Assembly: GCF_018343775.1 (NCBI RefSeq)
Contig: NZ_CP074349.1
Coordinates: 3,338,001-3,402,000 of the forward strand
DNA from: Pseudomonas cichorii
Lineage (GTDB): Bacteria > Pseudomonadota > Gammaproteobacteria > Pseudomonadales > Pseudomonadaceae
DNA length: 64,000 bases
Direction: 5' to 3'
The notes under the pieces were generated by a model, which worked only from the letters and a program-made list of their open reading frames with translations, ran no database searches and was not told the origin of the DNA. The translations under genes were made by a program, and so were the position numbers. Shown here one piece after another: positions 18,266 to 27,202 of this stretch (the first letter of the stretch is position 1; each line of letters begins with the position of its first letter).

Positions 18266-19495
18266 TTACCGGCTCGACAAGACGTCCCCATCGGTACTTT
18301 CCTGCCGACTCGCCTGCCCCAACGCCGCCCACGCGAACGCTGAAGACGCGAGCAGGACCACCACGCCCAGAGCAAACGGACTCCACCAGCCCAGGCTGTC
18401 GAACAACGTGCCTCCAAACCCTGCACCGGCAGTGATCGCCATCTGAATGGTAGCGACCATCAGGCCGCCGCCCGCCTCGGCATCGTCCGGCAGGGTCTTG
18501 CTCAGCCACAGCCCCCATGCCACAGGCGCCGGCGTGGCAACCAGGCCCCATACCGCGAGCAGGATTCCCACTGCCCACATTGAACTGCCCATCTCGACCA
18601 GCAGTGCAGCGAGAACAGCCATCGTCAGTGGAATGGCGATGAGGTAGGCATACATGCGGGTTTGCAGCAGTGTGCCAATCAAGTAAGTGCCGACGACGCC
18701 GCTCGCCCCCAGCAATAGAAGCATGAACGACAGTGTCGTAACGCTCACGCCGGTGATGACTTCCAGAAACGGGCGCAGGTAAGTGAAGACCGCGAACTGC
18801 CCCATGAACAGCAGCATGATTGCCAGCATCCCGAGCGCAACCTGGGGATTACCCAGCAGGCGGAAAGGGTTGCTGGAACGAGTCGTCGCCTCACTGCGCA
18901 TCGCGGGAATGCTCAGCCATTGCCAGATGAAGGCAAGCACGGCCAATGGCACCACGAGGAAAAACGAGCCCCTCCACCCGATGAATTGCCCCAGATAACT
19001 GCCCAATGGTGCAGCAACAGTGGCCGCCAGTGCGTTGCCGCCATTGATGAGGGCCAGGCCTTTTGCAACGGAGTCCTTGGGCACCAGTCGCATGACGGTC
19101 GCGGTCGACATGGACCAGAAACCGCCAATTGCGATACCCAGCAGAGCACGCCCGGTCATGAAGAGCATGCCGTTGTGAGCCCAGGTAACAATTGCGCCTG
19201 AAATCACCAGCAGCAGGCTGAAGCCCAGCAGTACTTTGCGGCGATCGAACCGACCGGTCAGCGGCGTATTCAAGAGGCTGGTAAGGACGGCAAAAAAGCC
19301 GGAAATAGAGATCGCCTGACCTGCCTGGCCCTGGCTGATCCCGAGATCCTGGGCAATCGGCGTAAGAAGGCTGACCGGCATGAATTCCGATGCAATCAGT
19401 ACAACGACACAGAGCGCCATTGAAAATACGGCTCCCCATGCAGGAGGATGGCCGGAAGTCGTTTGTTGATCTGGACGGGTTTCCAGTGTGTTCAT
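18266..19495 (-). CDS. MFS efflux transporter, NepI-like (DHA1 family)
   Basis: A 409-residue inner-membrane transporter with about 12 hydrophobic segments. The opening AVFSMALCVVVLIASEFMPV, followed by SLLTPIAQDLGIS, and the segment GGFWSMSTATVMRLVP resemble the E. coli purine ribonucleoside exporter NepI and related DHA1 drug/sugar exporters. A conserved loop GRFDRRK lies between TM2 and TM3. The start is ATG at 19495. A LysR gene is transcribed divergently 124 bp away and probably controls it. A drug/proton antiport function is likely from the family; the substrate is not deducible. Confidence 0.87.
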   Translation of the reverse strand: MNTLETRPDQQTTSGHPPAWGAVFSMALCVVVLIASEFMPVSLLTPIAQDLGISQGQAGQAISISGFFAVLTSLLNTPLTGRFDRRKVLLGFSLLLVISGAIVTWAHNGMLFMTGRALLGIAIGGFWSMSTATVMRLVPKDSVAKGLALINGGNALAATVAAPLGSYLGQFIGWRGSFFLVVPLAVLAFIWQWLSIPAMRSEATTRSSNPFRLLGNPQVALGMLAIMLLFMGQFAVFTYLRPFLEVITGVSVTTLSFMLLLLGASGVVGTYLIGTLLQTRMYAYLIAIPLTMAVLAALLVEMGSSMWAVGILLAVWGLVATPAPVAWGLWLSKTLPDDAEAGGGLMVATIQMAITAGAGFGGTLFDSLGWWSPFALGVVVLLASSAFAWAALGQASRQESTDGDVLSSR

Positions 19496-19619
19496 ATGTC
19501 TCTACCTGTAAAGCTGATGCATGTCGAGCACGCCCCAAAATGTGGAGCCCAGCTTAAGGCAGGTGGATTAGAATGATTAGTCGACGTAATTTCCATGCAA
19601 TCATGAGAAAAGCTCAACA

Positions 19620-20513
19620 ATGAGCGCACCCAAAGTCAATGACTTACAGCTATTCCTTGCCGTAGCTCGCGACCAGAGCTTTACCAAGGCCGCTGCGAAA
19701 CTCGGCGTCACTCCTTCTGCCCTGAGCCATACCATCAGGGCACTTGAGGAAAGACTGGGCATCCGTTTGCTGGCTCGCACCACTCGCAACGTGGCGCCGA
19801 CTGAAGCCGGCGAAAAGCTGATGCAGTCCATAGGGCCGTTGTTTGATCAGATAGTCGCGGAGGTCGAAAGAGTCACCGAGCTGCGTGACAAGCCTGCCGG
19901 TACAATCCGGATAACCTGCTCCGATGATGCGGCCGAGAGCATTTTAAGGCCCATGCTTGCCGACTTTCTTGCGGCGTATCCGGATGTTCAGGTGGAGATC
20001 GGTATCGATTACGGCTTCACCAATATCGTGACCGACCGCTTCGATGCCGGTATCCGGCTGGGTGAATCCATCAGCAAAGACATGATTGCCGTGCGCCTGG
20101 GCCCTGACTGGCGACTTGCCGTGGTGGGCTCACCGCTCTACTTTAAAAAGCATGTTGCCCCTACCCAACCCCAGGACCTTACGCAACATAACTGCATCAA
20201 TATTCGCCACTCGGCAAATGGCAGTTGCTATGCATGGGAATTTGAAAAAGGTCAGCGAAAACTCACTATCCGGGTCAGCGGCCAATTGACCGCCAACAGC
20301 ATGATCCACGTGTTGAACGGCGCTCTGGATGGCCTCGGCCTGGCCTATGTTCCCGACTTCATGGCCAAGCCTTACCTGGCAAGCGGTCAGTTGAAAGAAG
20401 TGCTGGCTGACTGGAGCCCTTATTTTCAGGGCTTTCACCTGTATTACCCCAACCGCCGCCAGGCATCTTCGGCGTTTACAGCCTTTGTAGACGCGGTCAG
20501 GTATCAGGGTTGA
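19620..20513 (+). CDS. LysR-family transcriptional regulator
   Basis: A 297-residue LysR regulator. The N-terminal HTH has DLQLFLAVARDQSFTKAAAK and LGVTPSALSHTIRALE, with a conserved GIRLLARTTRNVAPTEAGE wing. The effector domain is of the type in the AaeR/DmlR-like branch, with DAGIRLGESI and YPNRRQASSAF at the C-terminus. It is divergent from the NepI-like exporter gene, the usual layout for a regulator and its target. The ATG at 19620 begins directly before the HTH. Its end meets the convergent hydrolase gene with 1 bp between them. Confidence 0.9.
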   Translation: MSAPKVNDLQLFLAVARDQSFTKAAAKLGVTPSALSHTIRALEERLGIRLLARTTRNVAPTEAGEKLMQSIGPLFDQIVAEVERVTELRDKPAGTIRITCSDDAAESILRPMLADFLAAYPDVQVEIGIDYGFTNIVTDRFDAGIRLGESISKDMIAVRLGPDWRLAVVGSPLYFKKHVAPTQPQDLTQHNCINIRHSANGSCYAWEFEKGQRKLTIRVSGQLTANSMIHVLNGALDGLGLAYVPDFMAKPYLASGQLKEVLADWSPYFQGFHLYYPNRRQASSAFTAFVDAVRYQG

Positions 20514-20514
20514 T

Positions 20515-21636
20515 TCAGTCGACGCGGTTCCACCAGGGCTCGAAGGACTGAGCCCTGCCGTCGACATGAACGGGCTGACCGATCATCGGTGTCCACAGGG
20601 CATAGCCGCGCCCTTCACTGGCTGCAGTCAGGCGCCGGAAAGGATCATTCCAGTCATGGGACGCGAGGGAGAAGCGTCCCACATGCCCGGGAGTCAATAC
20701 GCGGGTGCCCAGATCGACAGCAGCTTGAGCAGCCTCTTCGGGGTTCATGTGCAGGTTCGCCCAGCGCGGGTCGTACTGGCCGCTGTCGAGGGACACCCAG
20801 TCGAACGGCCCGAAGCGCTTGCCAATCTCGGCAAAGTGGCGTCCATAGCCGGAGTCACCGCTGAAGAACAGCCGACGCTGCGGTGATTCCAGCACAAACC
20901 CTGCCCACAACGCCTGATTGCGGGTCAATGTGCGTCCGGAGTAATGCCTGGCAGGCGTGGCATGCAACCGCAGGTCCATGCCGACTTCATGACGCTCATA
21001 CCAGTCCAGCTCGTGAATCCTGGCAGCGTCATAACCCCAGGACTCGAAATGTGCTCCGATTCCCAACCCGGTAACCACCTGTTTGACCAGCGGCTTGAGG
21101 GCAAGAACCGTCGGGTAATCGATGTGATCGTAATGGTCGTGGGTGATCAGGAGCACATCGATCCATGGCATGTCCTGCGCCGAATAGATAGTCGTGCCGT
21201 CAAACGCCGTCACGAATCCGGGCAACGGAGCAGCATGGTCGCTGAATACCGGGTCGATCAGGATGCGCTTGCCGTTCAGTTGCACATACCACGAGGAATG
21301 ACCGAGCCAGATCACCAGATCATCCTGCGGATTCAGGGAGCGCAGATCTGTTTTCTGGGTGGGAATGCTCTGAGTTGGACGTGGCTTGCCCTTTTCCGCG
21401 AAAAAGTTGTCGATGCGAATCGACAACTGGGTAGCGCCATTGGTCAGGAAAGGCGTGTCCTCCTGATTCTGAAAAGCACCGTTCACGTAGTTCGGTGATG
21501 CCTGGATACGGGCAAGCCGCTCTCCCTGCGGCAACTGGCCGAAAACCGGCTGACGCATATAGAAGAAGACCGCTGCAACCAGCACGGCAACGATAGCCGT
21601 GAGCACAGCCAATGTTCGCAACAGGATTTTTCTCAT
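20515..21636 (-). CDS. membrane-anchored metallo-beta-lactamase-fold hydrolase (NAPE-PLD/UlaG-like)
   Basis: A 373-residue hydrolase. Residues 7-26 form a hydrophobic anchor that would place the catalytic domain in the periplasm. The metal-binding HDHYDH motif is at about 166-171, preceded by GHSSWYVQLNGKRILIDP and followed by later histidine/aspartate motifs (FSGDSGYG, TPGHVGRF). These features match the N-acyl-phosphatidylethanolamine phospholipase D/UlaG branch. The frame can be extended 7 codons to a TTG at 21657, but the ATG at 21636 directly before the anchor is preferred. The substrate is unknown; lipid or lactone hydrolysis is possible from the family. Confidence 0.82.
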   Translation of the reverse strand: MRKILLRTLAVLTAIVAVLVAAVFFYMRQPVFGQLPQGERLARIQASPNYVNGAFQNQEDTPFLTNGATQLSIRIDNFFAEKGKPRPTQSIPTQKTDLRSLNPQDDLVIWLGHSSWYVQLNGKRILIDPVFSDHAAPLPGFVTAFDGTTIYSAQDMPWIDVLLITHDHYDHIDYPTVLALKPLVKQVVTGLGIGAHFESWGYDAARIHELDWYERHEVGMDLRLHATPARHYSGRTLTRNQALWAGFVLESPQRRLFFSGDSGYGRHFAEIGKRFGPFDWVSLDSGQYDPRWANLHMNPEEAAQAAVDLGTRVLTPGHVGRFSLASHDWNDPFRRLTAASEGRGYALWTPMIGQPVHVDGRAQSFEPWWNRVD

Positions 21637-21804
21637 CTTGGCTCTGGCCACATTCAAAAATTGCCCGCGATGTTAGGGGGAGAACGAGTATCCAACTAGA
21701 CCCGCATTACTTGATACGGTTATGAATGAAGTTCAGCAATGACGCTCGACAGAAGGCTGTGCAACCTATGGTCAGAAGCACTCGCAAATGGCTATGCTGC
21801 GCCC

Positions 21805-22203
21805 ATGAACACCTCGCCCCCGATCCGCAACCCATGCCCGCCCGGCGCTTGTAACTGCGAGCGTGAGCGGCTGGACGCTCCCGATGCCGATCGGCGCATT
21901 CTGCTTCTGACCCGCGAGGAAGAAAAACGCCTGCTGGAGCGGCTGGAGCGTATCGAAAGCCTCAGCGACCTTGAACGCTTGCAAGGCAAAATCCACGAGC
22001 AATTGGGTATCCGCGTGGAGATCGCGCCGGGTTTCAATGAGGTGCGTACCATGCGCGGTATCAGCATCTTTGTGCCCGAAAAGACCGGCCTGTGCCGCAA
22101 GACCCGCCAGTCGATTCCGGCGGCTATTCGGCGTGGCCTGGAAAATCGCCCCGAAATCGCCTGGGAACTGCTCAACGCCCATGACTTGTTGCGTGATGCC
22201 TGA
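21805..22203 (+). CDS. conserved hypothetical protein with N-terminal Cys motif
   Basis: A 132-residue soluble protein of unknown function. It opens with a cysteine-rich motif, CPPGACNC, at residues 10-17, which could bind a metal. A charged helical region follows (REEEKRLLERLERIESLSDL), then a compact C-terminal part. The start ATG at 21805 was chosen because the cysteine motif follows at once; the frame is open upstream to 21739 without support. It is 38 bp upstream of the GNAT gene and probably in one transcript with it. I recall similar uncharacterised proteins in Pseudomonas but cannot name a family. Confidence 0.65.
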   Translation: MNTSPPIRNPCPPGACNCERERLDAPDADRRILLLTREEEKRLLERLERIESLSDLERLQGKIHEQLGIRVEIAPGFNEVRTMRGISIFVPEKTGLCRKTRQSIPAAIRRGLENRPEIAWELLNAHDLLRDA

Positions 22204-22241
22204 GCTATGATGCCGGCTCATACCAATAAGGAAGAATCGTT

Positions 22242-22727
22242 GTGCCGCTCGAAATTCGCCCTGCCCGCCCCGACGACGCCAGCCAGATCCTTGCTTTCAT
22301 CACTGAACTGGCCATCTATGAACGTGCCCGTCATGAAGTAATCGCCACTGTCGAAGACATTCATCGCTCGCTGTTCGCCGACAATGCACCTGCCAAGGCC
22401 TTGATCTGCCTGTATGACGACAAGCCCGTCGGTTTCGCCGTCTATTTCTACAGTTACTCCACCTGGCTGGGCCGCAACGGTATTTATCTGGAAGACCTGT
22501 ACGTCTCGCCGGAAAACCGCAGCATCGGTGCCGGACGCGCCTTGTTGCGTCATATCGCCCGTGAAGCCGTCGCCAATGGGTGCGGCCGCTTCGAGTGGAG
22601 CGTGCTGGACTGGAATGAGCCGGCCATCAAGTTCTACAAGGCTTTGGGTGCGGCACCTCAGGACGAGTGGGTGCGGTATCGCATGGAAGGCGACGCGCTG
22701 CTGAGTTTTGCCAAGGGTGACGAATAA
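22242..22727 (+). CDS. GNAT-family N-acetyltransferase
   Basis: A 161-residue acetyl-CoA-dependent acetyltransferase resembling the spermidine/spermine (diamine) acetyltransferase branch. The acetyl-CoA site has the pattern LEDLYVSPENRSIGAGRALL, and the C-terminal SVLDWNEPAIKFYKALGA motif is characteristic of that branch. The start is GTG at 22242, well spaced after AAGGAAG, which decides the start. A polyamine or thialysine substrate is likely but not proven. A terminator follows at 22751. Confidence 0.88.
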   Translation: MPLEIRPARPDDASQILAFITELAIYERARHEVIATVEDIHRSLFADNAPAKALICLYDDKPVGFAVYFYSYSTWLGRNGIYLEDLYVSPENRSIGAGRALLRHIAREAVANGCGRFEWSVLDWNEPAIKFYKALGAAPQDEWVRYRMEGDALLSFAKGDE

Positions 22728-22750
22728 CCCCGTCATCACGCTTGAACCAG

Positions 22751-22774
22751 GCCCGACGCAATGTCGGGCTTTTC
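22751..22774 (+). terminator. Rho-independent terminator after the GNAT gene
   Basis: The perfect 7-bp stem GCCCGAC/GTCGGGC around GCAAT is followed by TTTTC. Confidence 0.85.
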
Positions 22775-22843
22775 AATGGAATACAGGCTCATGTCCGGGC
22801 CATGGCGGCTTGTTGCAATCAATGCGGCGAATCGGCATCATTT

Positions 22844-22862
22844 GATAATAATTTTCATTAGC
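22844..22862 (+). promoter_or_regulatory. putative Fur box before the FecI-type sigma factor gene
   Basis: GATAATAATTTTCATTAGC resembles the 19-bp Fur consensus of GATAAT hexamer repeats. It ends 9 bp before the ATG at 22872, where bound Fur would block transcription of the sigma factor when iron is plentiful. Confidence 0.7.
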
Positions 22863-22871
22863 CTTCGTAAC

Positions 22872-23402
22872 ATGATCCCGACCTCCCCCGATGCCCGCCC
22901 TCTGAGCGTGCGTAACCGTGTTCTGCAACAGTTGTTCGGCGACCATCATGGCTGGTTGCAGGAGCGATTACGTGCACGTCTGGGTTGTCATCACGATGCA
23001 GCAGACATGGCGGCCGAAACCTTCGCCCAAGTGGTCGCCCTGCCCGAGCCTCACGCCATTCGTGAACCAAGGGCGTTGCTGACGACCATTGCCAAGCGAC
23101 TGATTTTTGCTTCGTGGCGGCGCCGAGATCTGGAGCGGGCTTACCTGGAAGTACTGGCGCAACAGCCTCAGGGCTACGAGCCTTCCGCCGAAGAACAGGT
23201 ACAGGCGCTGGAAGCCCTGAGCACGATCGACCAGATACTGGATGGCCTGTCGCCCATGGGCCGCAGCGCCTTTCTGTATAGCCAGCTCGATGGCATGACC
23301 TACTCCGAAATCGGTCGCGCGCTGGGCATTTCCGCGCCACGGGTTCATCAATACGTCGTCAAGGCATTGGGCCTTTGCTATCTGGCCCTGGAGCAACGAT
23401 GA
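22872..23402 (+). CDS. FecI-type ECF sigma factor for iron uptake
   Basis: A 176-residue extracytoplasmic-function sigma factor. Region 2 includes DAADMAAETFAQVVALP and ALLTTIAKRLIFASWRRRDLE. Region 4 has LDGMTYSEIGRALGISAPRV, a helix-turn-helix for the -35 element. The start ATG at 22872 was chosen because the family begins just before this point; an open extension to 22761 would overlap the Fur box. It overlaps the anti-sigma gene by 4 bp (ATGA). Together with the receptor downstream it forms a surface-signalling unit: the loaded receptor signals through FecR to release this sigma factor and raise receptor expression. Confidence 0.9.
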   Translation: MIPTSPDARPLSVRNRVLQQLFGDHHGWLQERLRARLGCHHDAADMAAETFAQVVALPEPHAIREPRALLTTIAKRLIFASWRRRDLERAYLEVLAQQPQGYEPSAEEQVQALEALSTIDQILDGLSPMGRSAFLYSQLDGMTYSEIGRALGISAPRVHQYVVKALGLCYLALEQR

Positions 23403-24337
23403 GCACCCAGCGGCTATCGCCCTCTGTCGCCGAAGCCATTGAATGGCTGGCCCTGCAACGCTCCGGCAGCATCAGCACGACTCAACGCCAACACTTTCAG
23501 CAATGGCTGCAGAGCAGCCAGGACAATCGCGATGCCTGGGCGCAACTTGAGCAGCGTATCGGGCAGACCTTCGCCGGGCTGCCGCCCTTGTCACGCCAAG
23601 TGTTGAGTACGTCCGGGCAAAACCGTCGTCAATGGCTGCGCGGAGCATTGGGGCTGGCCGGAATGGGTGTCGGCGGCTGGTGGCTGCAACGCAACGGGCT
23701 GCTGCCATGGAATCGTGGCGATCTCTACACCGGACTGGCCGAGCGGCGCCCCTTCTCTCTGGAGGATGGCAGCCAGCTTCTACTCAATGCCCGAAGCCGC
23801 GTCGACCTGGCCTTCGACGACCGACAGCGCACCCTCATTCTGCATGAGGGCGCCCTCAGCATTCAGGTCGCTTCAGACCCGCAACGGCCTTTGGTCATTC
23901 GCACAGCCTTCGGCGAAGCCAGGGCACTGGGCACACGCTTCACCGTCAGCCTGCATGAACAGGGTACGCATGTCTGGGTGCAGGAATCTCGCGTGCAACT
24001 CACGGTTGCCAGCGGTGCGACTCAAACCCTGGGTCCAGGCCAGGGCGCACGGCTGCAGGACGGACGCATTCAGCCTCTGGATACGCGCCTGTCGAGCGAA
24101 AATGCCTGGAAAGAGGGCTTGCTCGAAGTTCACGACCAGCCGCTGGCCGATGTCATCGAAGCCCTGCGCGACTATCACCCCGGTCTATTGCGCATCGATC
24201 AGGATGCCGCCGCGCTGCGGGTCACCGGCGTCTTCACCCTGGATGACAGTGGCCAGACCTTGCGTTCGCTGCAGGAAGTGCTGCCGGTAAAAGTCGAGAA
24301 ACGCTTCGGCTGGTGGACGCACATCAGCCTGCGCTGA
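23399..24337 (+). CDS. FecR-type anti-sigma factor / transmembrane signal transducer
   Basis: A 312-residue inner-membrane protein. The cytoplasmic N-terminal segment holds the sigma factor (AIEWLALQRSGS, then QRQHFQQWLQ). A single membrane segment lies near residues 85-102 (GALGLAGMGVGGWWL). The periplasmic FecR domain follows, with RTLILHEGALSIQV and ALGTRFTV, and the C-terminal end contacts the receptor signalling domain. The ATG overlaps the sigma stop codon, so translation is coupled. It controls the activity of the adjacent ECF sigma factor according to the state of the downstream TonB receptor. Confidence 0.9.
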   Translation: MSTQRLSPSVAEAIEWLALQRSGSISTTQRQHFQQWLQSSQDNRDAWAQLEQRIGQTFAGLPPLSRQVLSTSGQNRRQWLRGALGLAGMGVGGWWLQRNGLLPWNRGDLYTGLAERRPFSLEDGSQLLLNARSRVDLAFDDRQRTLILHEGALSIQVASDPQRPLVIRTAFGEARALGTRFTVSLHEQGTHVWVQESRVQLTVASGATQTLGPGQGARLQDGRIQPLDTRLSSENAWKEGLLEVHDQPLADVIEALRDYHPGLLRIDQDAAALRVTGVFTLDDSGQTLRSLQEVLPVKVEKRFGWWTHISLR

Positions 24338-24418
24338 AAATATTTTTCATACCCCCTTAATTTCCAGGCCGCTCGCGTCACATAGCTGGCATCGACTACC
24401 CAAACGGGAAATGCTGCC

Positions 24419-26824
24419 ATGCACCGACCACTGCGCTTGACCCTGACACCGCTGGCATTTGCCCTGGCGTTCACCACGCTGGACAGCGTGGCCGATGATC
24501 CCGCCCAGCCCGCAAACGCCCGCCAGCAACTCATGGACCTGGATCTGCCAGCCGGCCCTCTGGATGCAACCCTGACCAGCATCGCTCGCCAGAGCGGGCG
24601 CAACATTGCGTTTAACGCAACGCTGACTCGCGGCCTGACAGCCGCGCCATTACGCGGTCGCTACAGCGTCGAGCAGGCGGTGAGCGAGGTGCTGCGAGGT
24701 TTGCCCCTGCAATTGAGCATCACCCCCAGCGGCACCTTGAGCATTGAGCGGCGCCCCGAGACTTCGGCCATGGAACTCTCGGATATCACGGTGAGTGCGG
24801 CCAGCCATGAACAAGACGCCTGGGGACCGGCTCACAGCTGGGTCGCACAACGCAGTGCAACCGTGAGCAAGACCGACACCTCCCTGCTGGAGATTCCCCA
24901 GTCGGTGTCGGTGATTACCCGTGAAGAAATGCAGTCGCGCAAACACGACAGCCTTGCCGACGCCCTCAACTACAACACCAGTGTGATCAGCCAGCCGAAC
25001 GGCTACAGCCGCGTGGCCGACGACTACCGCATGCGCGGTTTCGATATCGGCCCACGCACAGGCGGCGTAATGCGCGACGGCATGAAAATGCAGAGCACCC
25101 AGTTTGAAGGGGGTCAGGAACCTTACGGGCTGGAACGTGTGGAAGTGCTCAAGGGCGCATCCTCCGTACTGTATGGCCAACTGGCGCCCGGCGGGCTGAT
25201 CAACGCCATCAGCAAGCGTCCCACGCTCGACCCGTTGCATGAAATCAATCTGGAATACGGCAATCATGATCGACAGCAACTCTCCACCGATCACAGTGGC
25301 CGCATCGATGACGAAGGCCGTTTCAGCTATCGGCTGACTGCCCTGGTGCGCGACAGCGGCACCCAGTACGACGCCATCGACGATGACAAGCACTACATCG
25401 CCCCCGCGCTGACCTGGCAGATCAACGACGACAGCCGCCTGACCCTGCTCGCCAGTCATCAGCGCACACAGACCAGCCTGACGCCGCCCATGCGCTATGA
25501 CATCACCACCTTTAGCTCAACGCCGGGCTACAAAGTGCCCTATGACCTGTTTGCGGGCGAGCCGGATTTCGACGATTACGATGGCACCTTGCAGACCTTC
25601 GGCTATCTGTTCGAGCAGCGCCTGAACGACAACCTGCAATTGCGTCACGCGGCCCGCTACTTCGAGTCCCGCACCGACTATGACTACATCACCCTGAACA
25701 ACAGCCGGATCAGCGGCGCGAATCTGTCGAGCCTGTCGCGCACTTACAACTCACGCGAAGACATTGCCACCGGCTGGACCTCTGACACCAGCCTGCAACT
25801 GGATCTGGAAAACGGGCGCTGGAAACATACCCTGCTGGGCGGCCTGGACTACTACCGCAAGACCTACGACAGCCACCGCTTCAGCGGCAGCGCACCGGCG
25901 CTGGACCTTGCCAACCCGGTCTATGGCAACCTGCCTGCCGTGAACCGTAACATCGACAGTGGCTCCGACCTGCACAGCCATCAACTCGGCATTTACCTGC
26001 AGGAACAGCTGAAACTCGATGACCGCTGGCTTCTGATGATCGGCATGCGCCAGGACTGGGCTGACAACAGCACCCGCAACTACCGCAACGACTCGCGCAG
26101 CAGCACCGACGACAGCAAGGCCACTGGGCGCATCGGGCTGGTCTATCTGGCCGAAAACGGTCTGGCGCCTTATATCAGCTATAGCCAGTCCTTCCTGCCC
26201 TCTTCCGGCACCGATGCCAATGGCGATGCCTTCCTGCCCACCGAAGGCGAGCAATATGAAATCGGTATCCGCTACCAGCCTCCAGGTCGCGAGATGATGA
26301 TCAGCGCGGCGGTCTATCAGTTGACCCAGAGCAACGTCATCACCTCCATTGCAGGCTCGGACTTCGACGAGCAGACCGGCAAGGAACGCAGCACCGGTTT
26401 TGAAGTGGAAGCCAAGGCTCAACTGACGCCACAACTGGCCATGAACGCCGCCTATGCCTATACCGACGCCCATATCATCGAGGACAACGATGAAGTGCTC
26501 GAAGGGTCGCGCATCGAAGGCACGCCTTATCACAATGCCTCGCTGTGGCTGGATTACCGTTTCGCCTCGGCGGGCCTGAAGGGCCTGTCAGTGGGCAGCG
26601 GCGTGCGCTATGTCGGCACCACCCACACCACGCCCAGCGTCACGGATCGCAAGATCCCGGCCTACGCCTTGTTCGATGCACGAATCAGCTATGACCTGGA
26701 CGACAACTGGCAAGTCAGCGCCAAGGCACAGAACCTCACCAACGAGAAATACCTGTACTGCGCCAACTCATGCCGCTATGGCGATACCCGTAGTGTGGTG
26801 GGGGCGGTCAGTTATCGGTGGTAA
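24419..26824 (+). CDS. TonB-dependent siderophore receptor with N-terminal signalling domain
   Basis: An 801-residue outer-membrane receptor. A signal peptide (residues 1-25) is followed by a secretin/TonB N-terminal (STN) signalling domain at about 40-110, with LPAGPLDATLTSIARQSG. The TonB box region and plug follow, with IPQSVSVITREEMQS and VEVLKGASSVLYGQLAPGG, and then a 22-strand barrel ending in the aromatic residues VSYRW. The plug sequence resembles ferrichrome/hydroxamate receptors such as FoxA or FiuA, so a ferric hydroxamate siderophore is likely. Its position after fecI/fecR genes and the STN domain show that it is a transducing receptor. The AAATATTTTTC stretch before it may belong to its promoter. 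Confidence 0.92.
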   Translation: MHRPLRLTLTPLAFALAFTTLDSVADDPAQPANARQQLMDLDLPAGPLDATLTSIARQSGRNIAFNATLTRGLTAAPLRGRYSVEQAVSEVLRGLPLQLSITPSGTLSIERRPETSAMELSDITVSAASHEQDAWGPAHSWVAQRSATVSKTDTSLLEIPQSVSVITREEMQSRKHDSLADALNYNTSVISQPNGYSRVADDYRMRGFDIGPRTGGVMRDGMKMQSTQFEGGQEPYGLERVEVLKGASSVLYGQLAPGGLINAISKRPTLDPLHEINLEYGNHDRQQLSTDHSGRIDDEGRFSYRLTALVRDSGTQYDAIDDDKHYIAPALTWQINDDSRLTLLASHQRTQTSLTPPMRYDITTFSSTPGYKVPYDLFAGEPDFDDYDGTLQTFGYLFEQRLNDNLQLRHAARYFESRTDYDYITLNNSRISGANLSSLSRTYNSREDIATGWTSDTSLQLDLENGRWKHTLLGGLDYYRKTYDSHRFSGSAPALDLANPVYGNLPAVNRNIDSGSDLHSHQLGIYLQEQLKLDDRWLLMIGMRQDWADNSTRNYRNDSRSSTDDSKATGRIGLVYLAENGLAPYISYSQSFLPSSGTDANGDAFLPTEGEQYEIGIRYQPPGREMMISAAVYQLTQSNVITSIAGSDFDEQTGKERSTGFEVEAKAQLTPQLAMNAAYAYTDAHIIEDNDEVLEGSRIEGTPYHNASLWLDYRFASAGLKGLSVGSGVRYVGTTHTTPSVTDRKIPAYALFDARISYDLDDNWQVSAKAQNLTNEKYLYCANSCRYGDTRSVVGAVSYRW

Positions 26825-26900
26825 GTCTTCGCGAAACCCCTAACGCTCGACCAACATCAGCCATTGACGCTTTCCAGCTTCAATGATTTGATGCGCGCCA

Positions 26901-27081
26901 GTTTCAGGTGTCCCATGCCGCCGTGCATGGGATTAAACGGGAAGCCGGTGCGTCACTCTCTGTGATCAGTCCGGCGCTGCCCCCGCAACGGTAAGCGAGC
27001 GAAGCATTCAAAATACCACTGTGCCAAGGCATGGGAAGGTGAATGTTTCATGACCCTCGCAAGCCCGGAGACCGGCCTGCA
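26901..27081 (+). promoter_or_regulatory. cobalamin (AdoCbl) riboswitch
   Basis: All conserved blocks of the cobalamin aptamer are present in order: CAGGTG at the 5' side, TTAAACGGGAAGCCGGTG, CCGGCGCTGCCCCCGCAACG with GGTAAGCG (the B12 box region), CACTGTGCC, GGCATGGGAAGGTG, and the 3' block AAGCCCGGAGACCGGCCTGC. It lies about 120 bp upstream of a TonB receptor and its ABC importer genes. It should couple their expression to intracellular corrinoid. Confidence 0.95.
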
Positions 27082-27137
27082 ACCTTGTTTGGCAAACCCG
27101 CGGTGGGCGGGCGCAGGCCGGTCTTCGCGGGCTTTTT
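27061..27137 (+). terminator. riboswitch expression platform with competing hairpins and a T-run
   Basis: The 3' aptamer block (27061-27080) can pair almost fully with 27113-27134, just before TTTTT. A smaller stem, CCCGCG (27097-27102) with CGCGGG (27126-27131), uses part of the same right arm. The two are mutually exclusive, as expected for a switching terminator upstream of the receptor gene at 27203. Confidence 0.7.
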
Positions 27138-27202
27138 GCGCCTGCGATTCCCTATGCGTTGTTCCCTCCGGGATTCATTCATTCCTGATTGGCTGGAATC
27201 GC

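Noticed and set aside
21637..21657. TTG-initiated extension of the metallo-beta-lactamase-fold hydrolase by 7 residues
   Set aside because: The ATG at 21636 lies directly before the hydrophobic anchor and is the simpler start; the TTG has no better ribosome site.
27050..27202. N-terminal extension of the corrinoid receptor frame
   Set aside because: It would translate the riboswitch and its terminator. The signal peptide starts at the ATG at 27203.
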